Source of the DNA: Crocinitomicaceae bacterium
Lineage (GTDB): Bacteria; Bacteroidota; Bacteroidia; Flavobacteriales_G; Salibacteraceae
Assembly: GCA_002713215.1 (NCBI GenBank)
Contig: PAVO01000014.1
Coordinates: forward strand, 62,001 to 126,000
Direction of reading: 5' to 3'
Length of the DNA stretch: 64,000 nucleotides
The position numbers were made by a program, and so were the translations under genes. Of the stretch, positions 18,552 through 27,400 are shown one piece after another (position 1 is the stretch's first letter; each line of letters opens with the position of its first letter). The notes beneath the pieces were generated by a model. The model did not search any database. It had not been told where the DNA came from and saw only the letters and a program-made list of their open reading frames with translations.

Positions 18552-19110
18552 AGTTTTCAGAAATCTCTTTTTTCGATAGCCTCCAAAGTAATATTACATC
18601 AAAAATAAAATGAGCAATAGCAGGTGGAATTATTTTGTATTCATCGTAAAGGTAGCCAAATGCCGCTATTATACCAATCATAATAAATCCGTAGATAAAG
18701 ATTCTCCAATCCTTTGGTGATAAATATCCATGAATGGCAACGAATACAATTGCTGTGATCCAAATGCCAAAGTAGTGCTGCATGCATGCCCGGAAAAGGA
18801 TTTCCTCACCAAATCCTGCACAGAAGCTAAGAATTACAATTTCCATTCGGTTTAAGTTCAATCCCTGAATAAGGTCAATATACTTTTTTGAACTTGGCCT
18901 GATTAATTTGGATTCAATTAGGTATAAGGCGATATATGCAGAAATGAACCCAGTAGCTACACCGAAAAAAAGCTGAAGGTAAACCGGTGTATGCAGATCT
19001 ATAATTTCAATCGGTAAGACATCAGAAACCCAATTGAGAGTGAAAAGCCCCATTGCTCCAAACCCAAACAGGGTTATAAAAGCCAGAATATAAATGTGTT
19101 TTTTTGCCAC
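18538..19110 (-). CDS. CPBP-family intramembrane metalloprotease
   Basis: A 190-residue membrane protein with about five or six hydrophobic helices. All three CPBP (Abi/Rce1) motifs are present: EExxxR as GEEILFR, then a helix ending FVAIH, then HxxxD as HFIFD near the C-terminus. These would hold the catalytic glutamates and metal-binding residues in the membrane. Substrates of bacterial members are mostly unknown. It begins with GTG overlapping the upstream TAG by one base, and its end overlaps the spondin gene, so three genes form a coupled unit. Confidence 0.88.
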   Translation of the reverse strand: MAKKHIYILAFITLFGFGAMGLFTLNWVSDVLPIEIIDLHTPVYLQLFFGVATGFISAYIALYLIESKLIRPSSKKYIDLIQGLNLNRMEIVILSFCAGFGEEILFRACMQHYFGIWITAIVFVAIHGYLSPKDWRIFIYGFIMIGIIAAFGYLYDEYKIIPPAIAHFIFDVILLWRLSKKEISENYEEQ

Positions 19111-19673
19111 TATTCTTCCAGTCTGCTCTTGGCTGGAAGAGGTCGGCCTTCACATACGGCTTTTAGGTTTTTAAGCCCTACTTCAAAGTTTTTGGTAAAT
19201 ACACTTTTTAAAATAATGGTGGTTGGTTTCAATAAAAAAGGATATTCGGTACCTACAAGTATCCAGCTTACCCTGGTTCTGCCACCATTGGATTCAACGA
19301 GAAATTCTGATTTGTTGACTTTCTGAAAATTATCCTTTTCATAGGTTATGTCCATTTGAACCGATTGGTTTTGAGTATAACCGGTTACCTCAATTTTTCC
19401 GCCTTTATCTTCAGGTCCATTCCAAGAAATGAATGACCCTCCAATTTCATCTTTCTGTTCAATTTTGTGTTCAGCTTTTTTAATCTGTCTAAACCAGGGA
19501 TGCCACTGTGGCCATTCATCAACGCGGCTAAGTTTCGGAAAAACCTCATTTATTGGTTTATTAATAATTTCAGTTTGAGAAATAATAACCTGTGAAGGAG
19601 TGAAAGTGCAAAGCGTTAGGTAGGCAATAATTGTAGTGACAACTGCGATTAATATATACTTTAGAATTTCCAC
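19110..19673 (-). CDS. SRPBCC-family protein (polyketide cyclase/lipid-binding-like)
   Basis: The protein has one N-terminal hydrophobic helix and then an SRPBCC (START-like) domain. The signature SQTEIINKPINEVFPKLS and WPQWHPW are typical of polyketide_cyc2 members, followed by ISWNGPEDKGG and the TRVSWILVG strand. The pocket would bind a hydrophobic ligand; which one is unknown. The frame is open to a TTG at 19688, but that codon lies inside a strong -7 box, so translation more likely starts at GTG 19673 or TTG 19676. It is the first gene of the coupled SRPBCC-CPBP-spondin set. Confidence 0.8.
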   Translation of the reverse strand: MEILKYILIAVVTTIIAYLTLCTFTPSQVIISQTEIINKPINEVFPKLSRVDEWPQWHPWFRQIKKAEHKIEQKDEIGGSFISWNGPEDKGGKIEVTGYTQNQSVQMDITYEKDNFQKVNKSEFLVESNGGRTRVSWILVGTEYPFLLKPTTIILKSVFTKNFEVGLKNLKAVCEGRPLPAKSRLEE

Positions 19674-19685
19674 CAATTTTTGATG

Positions 19686-19713
19686 CAAAGGTACTCAAGC
19701 GGTGGAATCGCAA
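19686..19713 (-). promoter_or_regulatory. Promoter (-33 TTG, N17, -7 TACCTTTG) of the SRPBCC-CPBP-spondin operon
   Basis: On the minus strand, TTG at 19711-19713 is followed by 17 nt and then TACCTTTG at 19686-19693, a close match to the Bacteroidota promoter. The predicted transcription start, near 19680, leaves almost no leader before the GTG or TTG start of the SRPBCC gene. Confidence 0.5.
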
Positions 19714-19804
19714 TTGGCTTTTCAGTTTGAATTTTTTGGTCAGGCCAATTGGATGAATTTCTGTTACTGTAAAGTGTAATTATTATATTAGTGCCCTATA
19801 AATC

Positions 19805-20923
19805 ATGCAAAATCGCATTTATTTTCTTTTGACAATTGTTATGGGCTTAGCTTGTATAAGCTTTATAGTGCCTAGTGAAAAAGGAGAAAGTGATAAGAAA
19901 TCGAAACCAGTTAAAAAAGCAGTGGTCCTATATGGTGAGAAAACCCTGTTTGACACTTTTGAGAATTTATCAGATGAGAAAATTCAGGAATACTATGATT
20001 CATTGTCCAAGAAACCTGATGTTTCCGTTAAAGTTTTAGGCCAGATTAGAACCTTTCTTTCGGTAAAAACCATGACCAAAATGGAATTGGCATTTTTTAT
20101 GGATTCCTTATTTGAGGCAGGAGACGAAAACTATGCCTTGATTAACCAAATTAACCTGTTCTTAAACAGTCATGATTTTAACACGCCAAGTGAATTCGCT
20201 TACACCAAAAAGTCTATGGATTATCCGGCTGACAATTTTTATGGCACTTGGGATATTTCCAAGCCACACCCGTATCCCACTAGTTTATGGAAGAACGATT
20301 CTAATACAAGGCTACTGTTATCAAGTAAAAAATTAGGGGAGTATCATTCGCCAACCAAAAAAATTGTGATAACTAGTCGATACGGTCACCGATGGAATCG
20401 CTCGCATAGAGGAATTGATTTGGACCTACAGGTTTGGGATCCGGTTCATGCTGCTTTTAAAGGTAAGGTTAGGTATGTTGGTTTCTTTGGTGGTTATGGA
20501 AGGGTAGTGGTCGTTCGTCATTACAACGGTTTGGAAACATTATACGCCCATCTTCATCGCTATAAAGTAAAAGTTGGTGATGAGGTTGAACCTGGTGATG
20601 TAGTTGGTCTGGGTGGTAGTTCCGGTCAGTCAACAGGAAGCCATTTACATTTCGAATGCCGATTTAAAGGGGTAGCATTTGATCCGGCACAAATCATAGA
20701 TTTCAGGGAGGAAAAACTAATTCATAAGCAGGTGACCATTCAAAAGACCAAATGGGGTTATGCCGCCATACCTGACGGGGTGGAATATTATACGGTACAA
20801 AAGGGTGATTACTTATATGGAATCGCTGAAAAATATGGTACTACCTGTCGAAAGCTTTGCGAAGTAAACCACATCAGCCGAAACTCCACACTGCAAGTTG
20901 GGCAAAAGCTGCGAATTCTATAA
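19805..20923 (+). CDS. M23 metallopeptidase with C-terminal LysM domain
   Basis: The 372-residue protein has an N-terminal hydrophobic signal (through about residue 23), a linker, an M23 peptidase domain and a C-terminal LysM. The metal and catalytic motifs are GHRWNRSHRGIDLDL (HxxxD), YAHLH and GSHLHFE (HxH), as in LytM/lysostaphin-like peptidoglycan endopeptidases. LysM spans about 325-372 (YYTVQKGDYLYGIAEKYG) and would hold the enzyme on peptidoglycan. All active residues appear present, so it may cleave cross-links or act as an amidase activator in cell division. The gene is preceded by a divergent promoter region. Confidence 0.92.
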   Translation: MQNRIYFLLTIVMGLACISFIVPSEKGESDKKSKPVKKAVVLYGEKTLFDTFENLSDEKIQEYYDSLSKKPDVSVKVLGQIRTFLSVKTMTKMELAFFMDSLFEAGDENYALINQINLFLNSHDFNTPSEFAYTKKSMDYPADNFYGTWDISKPHPYPTSLWKNDSNTRLLLSSKKLGEYHSPTKKIVITSRYGHRWNRSHRGIDLDLQVWDPVHAAFKGKVRYVGFFGGYGRVVVVRHYNGLETLYAHLHRYKVKVGDEVEPGDVVGLGGSSGQSTGSHLHFECRFKGVAFDPAQIIDFREEKLIHKQVTIQKTKWGYAAIPDGVEYYTVQKGDYLYGIAEKYGTTCRKLCEVNHISRNSTLQVGQKLRIL

Positions 20924-20934
20924 TCAAAGCACAG

Positions 20935-20942
20935 TATCTTTG
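20935..20942 (+). promoter_or_regulatory. Candidate -7 box for the small membrane protein gene
   Basis: TATCTTTG matches TAnnTTTG, 24 nt before the ATG at 20967. A clear -33 TTG is not visible. Confidence 0.38.
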
Positions 20943-20966
20943 CCTTTAGTTGCTTAGCTGGTTTTA

Positions 20967-21308
20967 ATGGAAGAACTATTTGATTTTACAAATTATCGGG
21001 AACATCCTACGCAAAAGAGTTATCAGGTTTTCCATTTTTCAAGGGCCGACCAGGCCGGTTTTTTCGAAAACTTGTTGATTGAGCATAAAATAGAATACGA
21101 AAGGTATGATGATTCCAAGGACAAAGGAATGGTCTACTATTTTGCAATCAAAAAGATCAATTTCAAAGAGGTAGAACCTCTGAATAATATGACTATTGGC
21201 CAATACCGTAGTAAGTTTATTCCAAACGCTGCTTTAAGGTGGGTGATTATTGCCTTTGGAACAATTGCCTTAACTTTTGCGTTGATAGGTTACATTAAGA
21301 GCCGTTAA
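20967..21308 (+). CDS. Small protein with soluble N-domain and C-terminal membrane helix
   Basis: I do not recognise this 113-residue protein with certainty. The first ~80 residues form a compact alpha/beta domain with the order strand (SYQVFHFS), helix (QAGFFENLLIEH), strand (IEYERYDD), strand (YYFAIKKI), as in DUF2007-type putative signal-transducing proteins. Residues 91-110 form one membrane helix followed by KSR. The soluble domain would therefore face the cytoplasm. It is monocistronic, with its own -7 box and a 112-nt gap before the protease gene. Confidence 0.62.
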   Translation: MEELFDFTNYREHPTQKSYQVFHFSRADQAGFFENLLIEHKIEYERYDDSKDKGMVYYFAIKKINFKEVEPLNNMTIGQYRSKFIPNAALRWVIIAFGTIALTFALIGYIKSR

Positions 21309-21386
21309 ATAGTTGGTTGAAATAGAAACGAACCGGTGGAGTTGTAAAGCCTAAATTTGTTTTTGTCGGTATTCTATTTCAGTTTA

Positions 21387-21415
21387 TTGCAATGCTAAGG
21401 TATAGAGTAACTTTG
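21387..21415 (+). promoter_or_regulatory. Promoter (TTG, N18, TAACTTTG) of the subtilase gene, probably leaderless
   Basis: TTG at 21387-21389 and TAACTTTG at 21408-21415 are separated by 18 nt and match both promoter elements. The last base of the -7 box is only 5 nt from the ATG at 21421, so the transcript should start at or next to the initiation codon. Confidence 0.55.
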
Positions 21416-21420
21416 TAGTA

Positions 21421-23055
21421 ATGAGGAGATTTTTTGCAACCATATTTAGTTTGGGAGTTGTCCTGTTTTCTTTTGCACAAGAAACACACATTCCGGGTCA
21501 GGTTATTGCCAAAATTGAAGATGGCAAAATTGATCAGTTTGTTACACAAGTAAATACCAGTTTTCCAAACTTATCGGTGTCGTTTGTGGAAACAATTTCG
21601 ACCAGTACAGATTTGTACCTTTTCAGTTATGATCAGTCCAATATAATCCATAGAGAGGATGAAGTTTTGCAGATTTTTAGTGAATTTCCATCTTGTCGTT
21701 ATGCTCAATGGAATCATAATAATATGGAGTCAAGGTCTAATAAGCCAAACGACCCTTCCTATGAGGTTCAATGGAACTTAAAGGACATCGATGCAGAAAG
21801 TGCCTGGTCTATAACTACTGGTGGAATGACCAAGGATTCTCAAAGAATTGTGGTCGCTGTAATTGATAAATCATTTCAAATTAATCATGGTGATCTAAAG
21901 GACTTATACTGGAAGAATAAGCACGAGATACCCAATAACCAAATAGATGATGATCAAAATGGTTTTGTAGATGATTACGATGGATGGAATTTTTATGATG
22001 ATACCAACCACATTTATCCAAGGCAGGGAAATCATGGTACAATGGTTACCGGAATGGTTGGTGCCAGTACCAACAATCTTATAGACATTGCCAGTGTGAA
22101 TTGGGATGTGGAAATAATGCCCATTTTAGGGTCTTCAACGAGCGAGGCGTTTGTCCTGAAGTCGTACGATTATGTGCTGGAAATGAGGAAGAGGTATAAC
22201 CGTACCAATGGTGATTCAGGTGCTTATGTGGTTGCTACCAATTCTTCCTTTGGTGTCAATAATGGCAAGCCTCAAAACTTTCCAGCCTGGTGCGACATGT
22301 TCGATACCATGGGAAAAGAGGGGATCATCAATGTAGGAGCTGGCCCCAATTCATCTATAGACATTGATGTTAAAGGTGATATTCCATGTACTTGTCCAAG
22401 TGATTATTTGATTGGGGTGACCCGAACTGATAGAGCCGAAAAATTGAATGGAGGTGGCTATGGAAAGATAAATATGGATCTTGGTGCGCCAGGTGTCGAT
22501 GTTATTTCTACTAACTCGGTCAACTCCGTTCAAATTGGCACTGGAACTTCTTTTGCAGCCCCAATGGTGAGTGGTGCTGTGGCATTGATGTACTCGGTGG
22601 TACCAAAAGACACTTTATCGAAGTATAAGAATTCGCCCGACAAGTTGGCCTTATTGGTCAGGGAATTGTTGCTTACGAAGGGAACCAAAGAAGTACCTAC
22701 ACTTGTTAATAAGAGTACCACTGGTGGTATTTTAAATTTATATCGTTCGGTGTTGGCAGCTATGGATAGCACCGATATCAATATTGGAGTTGTTCCCGTG
22801 GAAAATTCAGATTACCGGTTAAAGGTATTTCCTAATCCGGCCGAGCAACAGTTGTTCATTGAAATAGATGAGTATGATGGATTAACGTGGGACATGGAGA
22901 TTATCTCCTTGAATGGAACCATTGTTCGATTTCAACATAACTTATTGGTGGATAAACAAAAAGTTGATATTCAGGATTTGCAAGATGGAATATATATGCT
23001 TAAGTTGAATCTGGGAGGAAGCATGGTTGTAACAACAAGAATTGTCAAAATATGA
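21421..23055 (+). CDS. Secreted subtilisin-family (S8) serine protease with T9SS type A sorting domain
   Basis: The 544-residue protein has a signal peptide (through FAQ), a propeptide region, an S8 catalytic domain and a type A T9SS tail. The triad is Asp149 (VVAVIDKSF), His205 (GNHGTMVTG) and Ser377 (GTSFAAPMVSGA). The Asp motif reads IDKS rather than the usual IDTG. The last ~75 residues (KVFPNPAEQQ, NGTIVR, LQDGIYMLKL, RIVKI) are the sorting signal, so the enzyme should be exported and fixed on, or released from, the cell surface. Its stop overlaps the di-heme peroxidase ATG by 4 nt. Confidence 0.93.
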   Translation: MRRFFATIFSLGVVLFSFAQETHIPGQVIAKIEDGKIDQFVTQVNTSFPNLSVSFVETISTSTDLYLFSYDQSNIIHREDEVLQIFSEFPSCRYAQWNHNNMESRSNKPNDPSYEVQWNLKDIDAESAWSITTGGMTKDSQRIVVAVIDKSFQINHGDLKDLYWKNKHEIPNNQIDDDQNGFVDDYDGWNFYDDTNHIYPRQGNHGTMVTGMVGASTNNLIDIASVNWDVEIMPILGSSTSEAFVLKSYDYVLEMRKRYNRTNGDSGAYVVATNSSFGVNNGKPQNFPAWCDMFDTMGKEGIINVGAGPNSSIDIDVKGDIPCTCPSDYLIGVTRTDRAEKLNGGGYGKINMDLGAPGVDVISTNSVNSVQIGTGTSFAAPMVSGAVALMYSVVPKDTLSKYKNSPDKLALLVRELLLTKGTKEVPTLVNKSTTGGILNLYRSVLAAMDSTDINIGVVPVENSDYRLKVFPNPAEQQLFIEIDEYDGLTWDMEIISLNGTIVRFQHNLLVDKQKVDIQDLQDGIYMLKLNLGGSMVVTTRIVKI

Positions 23056-24188
23056 AATCCGTAAAAAGCACTATATCCATTCTCCTGTTTATACTGGTTT
23101 TTATTGCTTGTAAAAAGGATCCGGACCCGGAACCAACTGTATGTGACAACGGAAAGCCGGAACATAAACGGACAGAATTTATTTTAACCGCACCAAAATA
23201 CTTTCCACCGTTTCCTGAAAATACGGTACTCACTAAAGAGATAGTCAACTTAGGGCGCCACTTATTCTATGAAAAAAGGCTCTCGGGAGATGGAACTCAA
23301 TCTTGCGCAAGCTGCCATAATCAGGAATTTGCGTTTAGTGATAATGAGAGACAATTTTCTGAAGGTATTGATGGTATTTTAGGAGATGTTAATGCAATGA
23401 ACACATTTAACCTGAACTGGGGAAATGGATTTTTCTGGGACGGTAGATCTCCAACCATGGAAGCGCAAGCGATTGAGCCTGTTATTAATCCGATTGAGAT
23501 GCACAATACCTGGAAAAATGCGATCAATACTTTAAAAGGAGATCCTTTCTATATCAATCGGTTTTACGAGGCTTTTGGAATTGATGATTGGGATTCTACT
23601 CACGCGGCGATTGCTATAGCACAATTTGAAAAAACACTTATAAGTTCTGAAAGTGAGTTTGATGTAGCAGTAGCACTTGTTAATAATAAGATTCCGCCAA
23701 ACTTGGGCCCATCAGCAAGTCGTGGATATAAGATATTTAATACGGAACCGAGAAGAATTTCAGGTGCTGCACCCGGAGGAGATTGTTTTCATTGTCACTC
23801 GGCAGATAATATGCTGTTTACCGATAATAACTTTCAAAACAATGGATTGGATTTGGTTCCCGATGCCGGACTTTCCAAAGTTACCGGAAAATCTACAGAT
23901 ATTGGAAAATTTAAGACCCCTACACTGCGAAATATTGAAAAAACGGGCCCCTATATGCACGATGGTCGATTTAAGACACTGGAAGAGGTAGTAGAATTTT
24001 ATAATAGTGGTGTGGTATCTAATTCACCAAATTTAGCTCCAATAATGAGTGATGGCGGAACTGGTTCGGGAATTGCCCAGGGATTGAATTTGACAAAAAG
24101 TGAAAAGGAAGATTTAATCGCCTTTTTAAAGACCTTAACGGATAATGAGTTCTTGACCAATCCTGAATTTTCAGATCCAAATAAATAA
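23052..24188 (+). CDS. Di-heme cytochrome c peroxidase (MauG/CcpA family) lipoprotein
   Basis: The 378-residue protein is a bacterial di-heme peroxidase. The signal has a lipobox ending FIACKK (Cys20), so it is probably lipid-anchored in the periplasm. Two c-type heme sites, CASCH (85-89) and CFHCH (245-249), are present, with FWDGRSPTMEAQA and GPYMHDGRFKTLEEVVEFYN as family landmarks. It would reduce hydrogen peroxide, or oxidise another substrate as MauG relatives do. It overlaps the S8 protease gene by 4 nt, so both are translated together, which is an unexpected pairing. Confidence 0.92.
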   Translation: MKSVKSTISILLFILVFIACKKDPDPEPTVCDNGKPEHKRTEFILTAPKYFPPFPENTVLTKEIVNLGRHLFYEKRLSGDGTQSCASCHNQEFAFSDNERQFSEGIDGILGDVNAMNTFNLNWGNGFFWDGRSPTMEAQAIEPVINPIEMHNTWKNAINTLKGDPFYINRFYEAFGIDDWDSTHAAIAIAQFEKTLISSESEFDVAVALVNNKIPPNLGPSASRGYKIFNTEPRRISGAAPGGDCFHCHSADNMLFTDNNFQNNGLDLVPDAGLSKVTGKSTDIGKFKTPTLRNIEKTGPYMHDGRFKTLEEVVEFYNSGVVSNSPNLAPIMSDGGTGSGIAQGLNLTKSEKEDLIAFLKTLTDNEFLTNPEFSDPNK

Positions 24189-24246
24189 AAATAAAGCCTT
24201 CTTTATTTAGTAAATGGAAAATACTGAAAGTCTTATTTTCAGTATT
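24189..24246 (+). terminator. Two adjacent inverted repeats after the peroxidase gene (possible weak terminator)
   Basis: AAATAAAG and CTTTATTT (8-bp arms, 4-nt loop, 24189-24208) directly follow the stop. AATACTGAAA and TTTCAGTATT (10-bp arms, 7-nt loop) lie at 24220-24246. Neither is followed by a T run, so termination is uncertain. The rest of the 241-nt gap up to the PKD gene shows no gene. Confidence 0.35.
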
Positions 24247-24429
24247 CTAACCCAGACTATTGGGATTGTATATGGAGTAATATTGTTGAAATATTTTTAA
24301 CCAAATCCTAACCCTTTCGCTAACTTTACCGTTTATTTTAACAGAGATGTTTTGTTTTTATTTGGTTTCAACCCCAATCTTTCTTGAACGTCTCAAGCAC
24401 TTAATCCTGTAATTGGTGTAGTATAAACT

Positions 24430-27400
24430 ATGGTGAACTCATTTCGGTGGTTTTTATTTAGTTTTCTATTGCTGGCTACCGCGTTGGGCTATGCTCAATG
24501 TCCTATGCTAATCGATGGAAATGGAGTTGCTAGTGCTAATCCGGTATGGAAGCAATGCAACGGAGCCGGTTATACTTTGTTCATTCAGACCAATCAGAAT
24601 ACGGGAGCCTATACCATTAATTGGGGAGATGGGAATACATCTTCTGGGGCCAGTTTAAATCCACCAGCTACGCTTTCGCATGCCTACCCTGCAACCTTAA
24701 GAAATTATACAATAACATTTACCGAAACGGGAACGGGTTGTGTTATTACTGGTTTACTTGTATTGGAACGACCAGTAAATGCATCGATAACTCGTCCATT
24801 GGGTTCCGGTGGAGCAACGACCATCTGTGCACCTGGTGACCTTGGTTTTATTAATTCAAGTACCGATGTTTCCATAAATACCACCTTTCGCTGGAACTTT
24901 GGAGATGGTAGCCCAATCGTTACTAAAAACTGGACAGATTCTGGGAAAACAAATACACATACTTACCAAAGAAATACAGTAAACTGCAACACTACGGTGC
25001 GATTGGAGGCTGAAAACTACTGTACCGTAACACCGTCATTTGCTACCGTTGGACCCATAAATATATACGATCTGGACGATGCTGCAATTACGCCTTCAGC
25101 TGCGTTCTTATGTTACCCGGATACTCAGGTAACTGTTATAAATTCTTCGAATTTAAATTGCCGTCCTCAAGGAAACACATTCCAGCGTCAGGAGTACTGG
25201 AATTTTGGAAATTATTGGGGAAAAGGACAAGATTCTCTAAAAGGGTGGTTGCCCTTTGCAAATCCACCTTCTTTAGCTCAACCTTTGGCCTTGCCAGGTA
25301 AAGGTACCTATACAATTACGCTTTACGATAGCAACATGTGTGGAATCGACACGACTACACAAACCATTGTTGTGGGTGACCCTCCCGTGGCAAATTTCAC
25401 ACCCGATAAGGATACCATTTGCGCGGGAAACCGAATTCGATTTTTTAATAATTCAACAGGAGGGGCTAACCAGAGTAGATGGAACTTTGGTGATGGTACA
25501 TGGCGTACCAGGGGAATGGGTACACAATCCAGAACTTTTGGGACACCTGGGTTATATACTATCTATTTGGCTGTATTTAATACAGGTGGTACTGGTTCAT
25601 GTACCGATACCATTAGCAAGGATATATATGTTTTACCAGGTCCTACCGCTGATTTTTCAATAGCACCAGCCAGTGGTTGTGATTCTATTGATGTAGTAAT
25701 CACCGAAAATTCGGGCAACGCTGCCAAATGGAGTTGGGACTTTGGAGATGGAAGTACGGATACTGTGGCAACACCTCCTGTACATAAGTACGACAGCATT
25801 AGGAATTATACCATCTCGCTAATAGTTACTCATTCAAACGGATGTACCGATAATACGAGTAGAAATGTAAATGTTTATGGATCTCCGGTAGTAGATTTTA
25901 TCCCCAAAAATGTTTGTGAGGATGTATTGGCTAGTTTTACCGATAATTCTACTTCTCCTGGCGGTAATCCAATCAACTCTTGGTTTTGGGAATTTGGTGA
26001 CGGTACTACAAGCACCACACAAAACCCAACTCATAAGTATGACTCTTCAAGGACTTACAAATTGAAACTTACCGTCGCTACGGCATTTTGTACCAGCGTA
26101 GACAGTTTCGATTTGGTTGTAGAGCCTAAACCTACCGCCAGGTTCTCAATGAACGATTCAATTGGCTGCTCTCCGCTAATCACCACTTTTACAAACAACT
26201 CATTGGTTTCAACTAAATATTATTGGGATTTTGGTGATGGTGATACTTCTACTCTAACAGCTCCGGTCCACAGTTTTAGAAATAGTACAGGAGCTACCGT
26301 AGGATATAAAATCACCATGATTGCTAGTACGGCTTTTGGATGTAGCGACACTATTTCTGATTCGGCGCATGTATATCATGTTCCTAACAGTTCTTTTACT
26401 TCTAATGCCCTCCCAAAATGTGGTCCTTTTGATGTAACTTTTACAAATACCAGCACGGGTGGGACCAGCCGCCTTTGGATTTTTGGGGATGGTGATACCA
26501 GTATACTGACCAATCCAACCCATACTTACCAAAACAAGACTCTATTTATTGAAAACTACAAAGCGCAATTGGTTGTTACTTCTGCCAATGGATGTACGGA
26601 TACAAGTCAGCAGATTATTGTGGTGTATCCGGAGCCAATTTTCACCTTCCAAACGCTTCCTGACTCGGGTTGTAGTCCTTTGCAGGTTACTTTTCCGGCG
26701 GTAACCGGGGCGGTAGCTTACAAGTGGTACTTTGGAGATGGAGATTCGGCAACAGGGCCTACACCAAAGCATGTTTATAGGAATACGACTACTAACAACG
26801 TCTTCTTCACACCTAGACTTATAGCCACAAGTTCTTTTGGATGTAGCGATACCAATACGGGGCGGGTACTTGTGTTTCCAAGTCCGCTTTCCTCGTTTTC
26901 GGTTTCTGACAGCGTTGCCTGCCAACCACACAATATGAGTATAACAAATAGTTCCACAGGTGCCGTTAAGTTTCATTGGGATTTTGGCAATGGAGACACC
27001 AGCGACACCTCGGCATCAGTGTTTCCCTATACATATACCCATTCTAATTCTACAACAACCAATTTCAGACTTCAGCTAATTGTAGAGACCCAGGAAGGTT
27101 GTTTTGATACCTCATTCAAAACCATTTCGACTTATCCACAAATACATGCCCAGTTTTCAATGAATGATACCAACGGATGTACGCCATTTGGTTTGAATTT
27201 CACAAATTCTTCAACCGGAATGCAGTTTAATGCATGGGATTTTGGAGATGGATCCACGAGCACCAATACTTCACCGTCCCATACCTATTCAAATTCCAGG
27301 TTAATTGATACCTTATACTTCCCTAAACTGGTAGTTACAAGTCAATTTGGTTGTAGGGATAGTATTTCAGACACAGTAATTGTTCATCCATTACCCATTG

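Noticed and set aside
26542-26976. 144-codon antisense frame within the PKD gene
   Set aside because: Cys/Arg-rich pattern produced by the reverse complement of PKD repeats; the sense gene explains the sequence fully.
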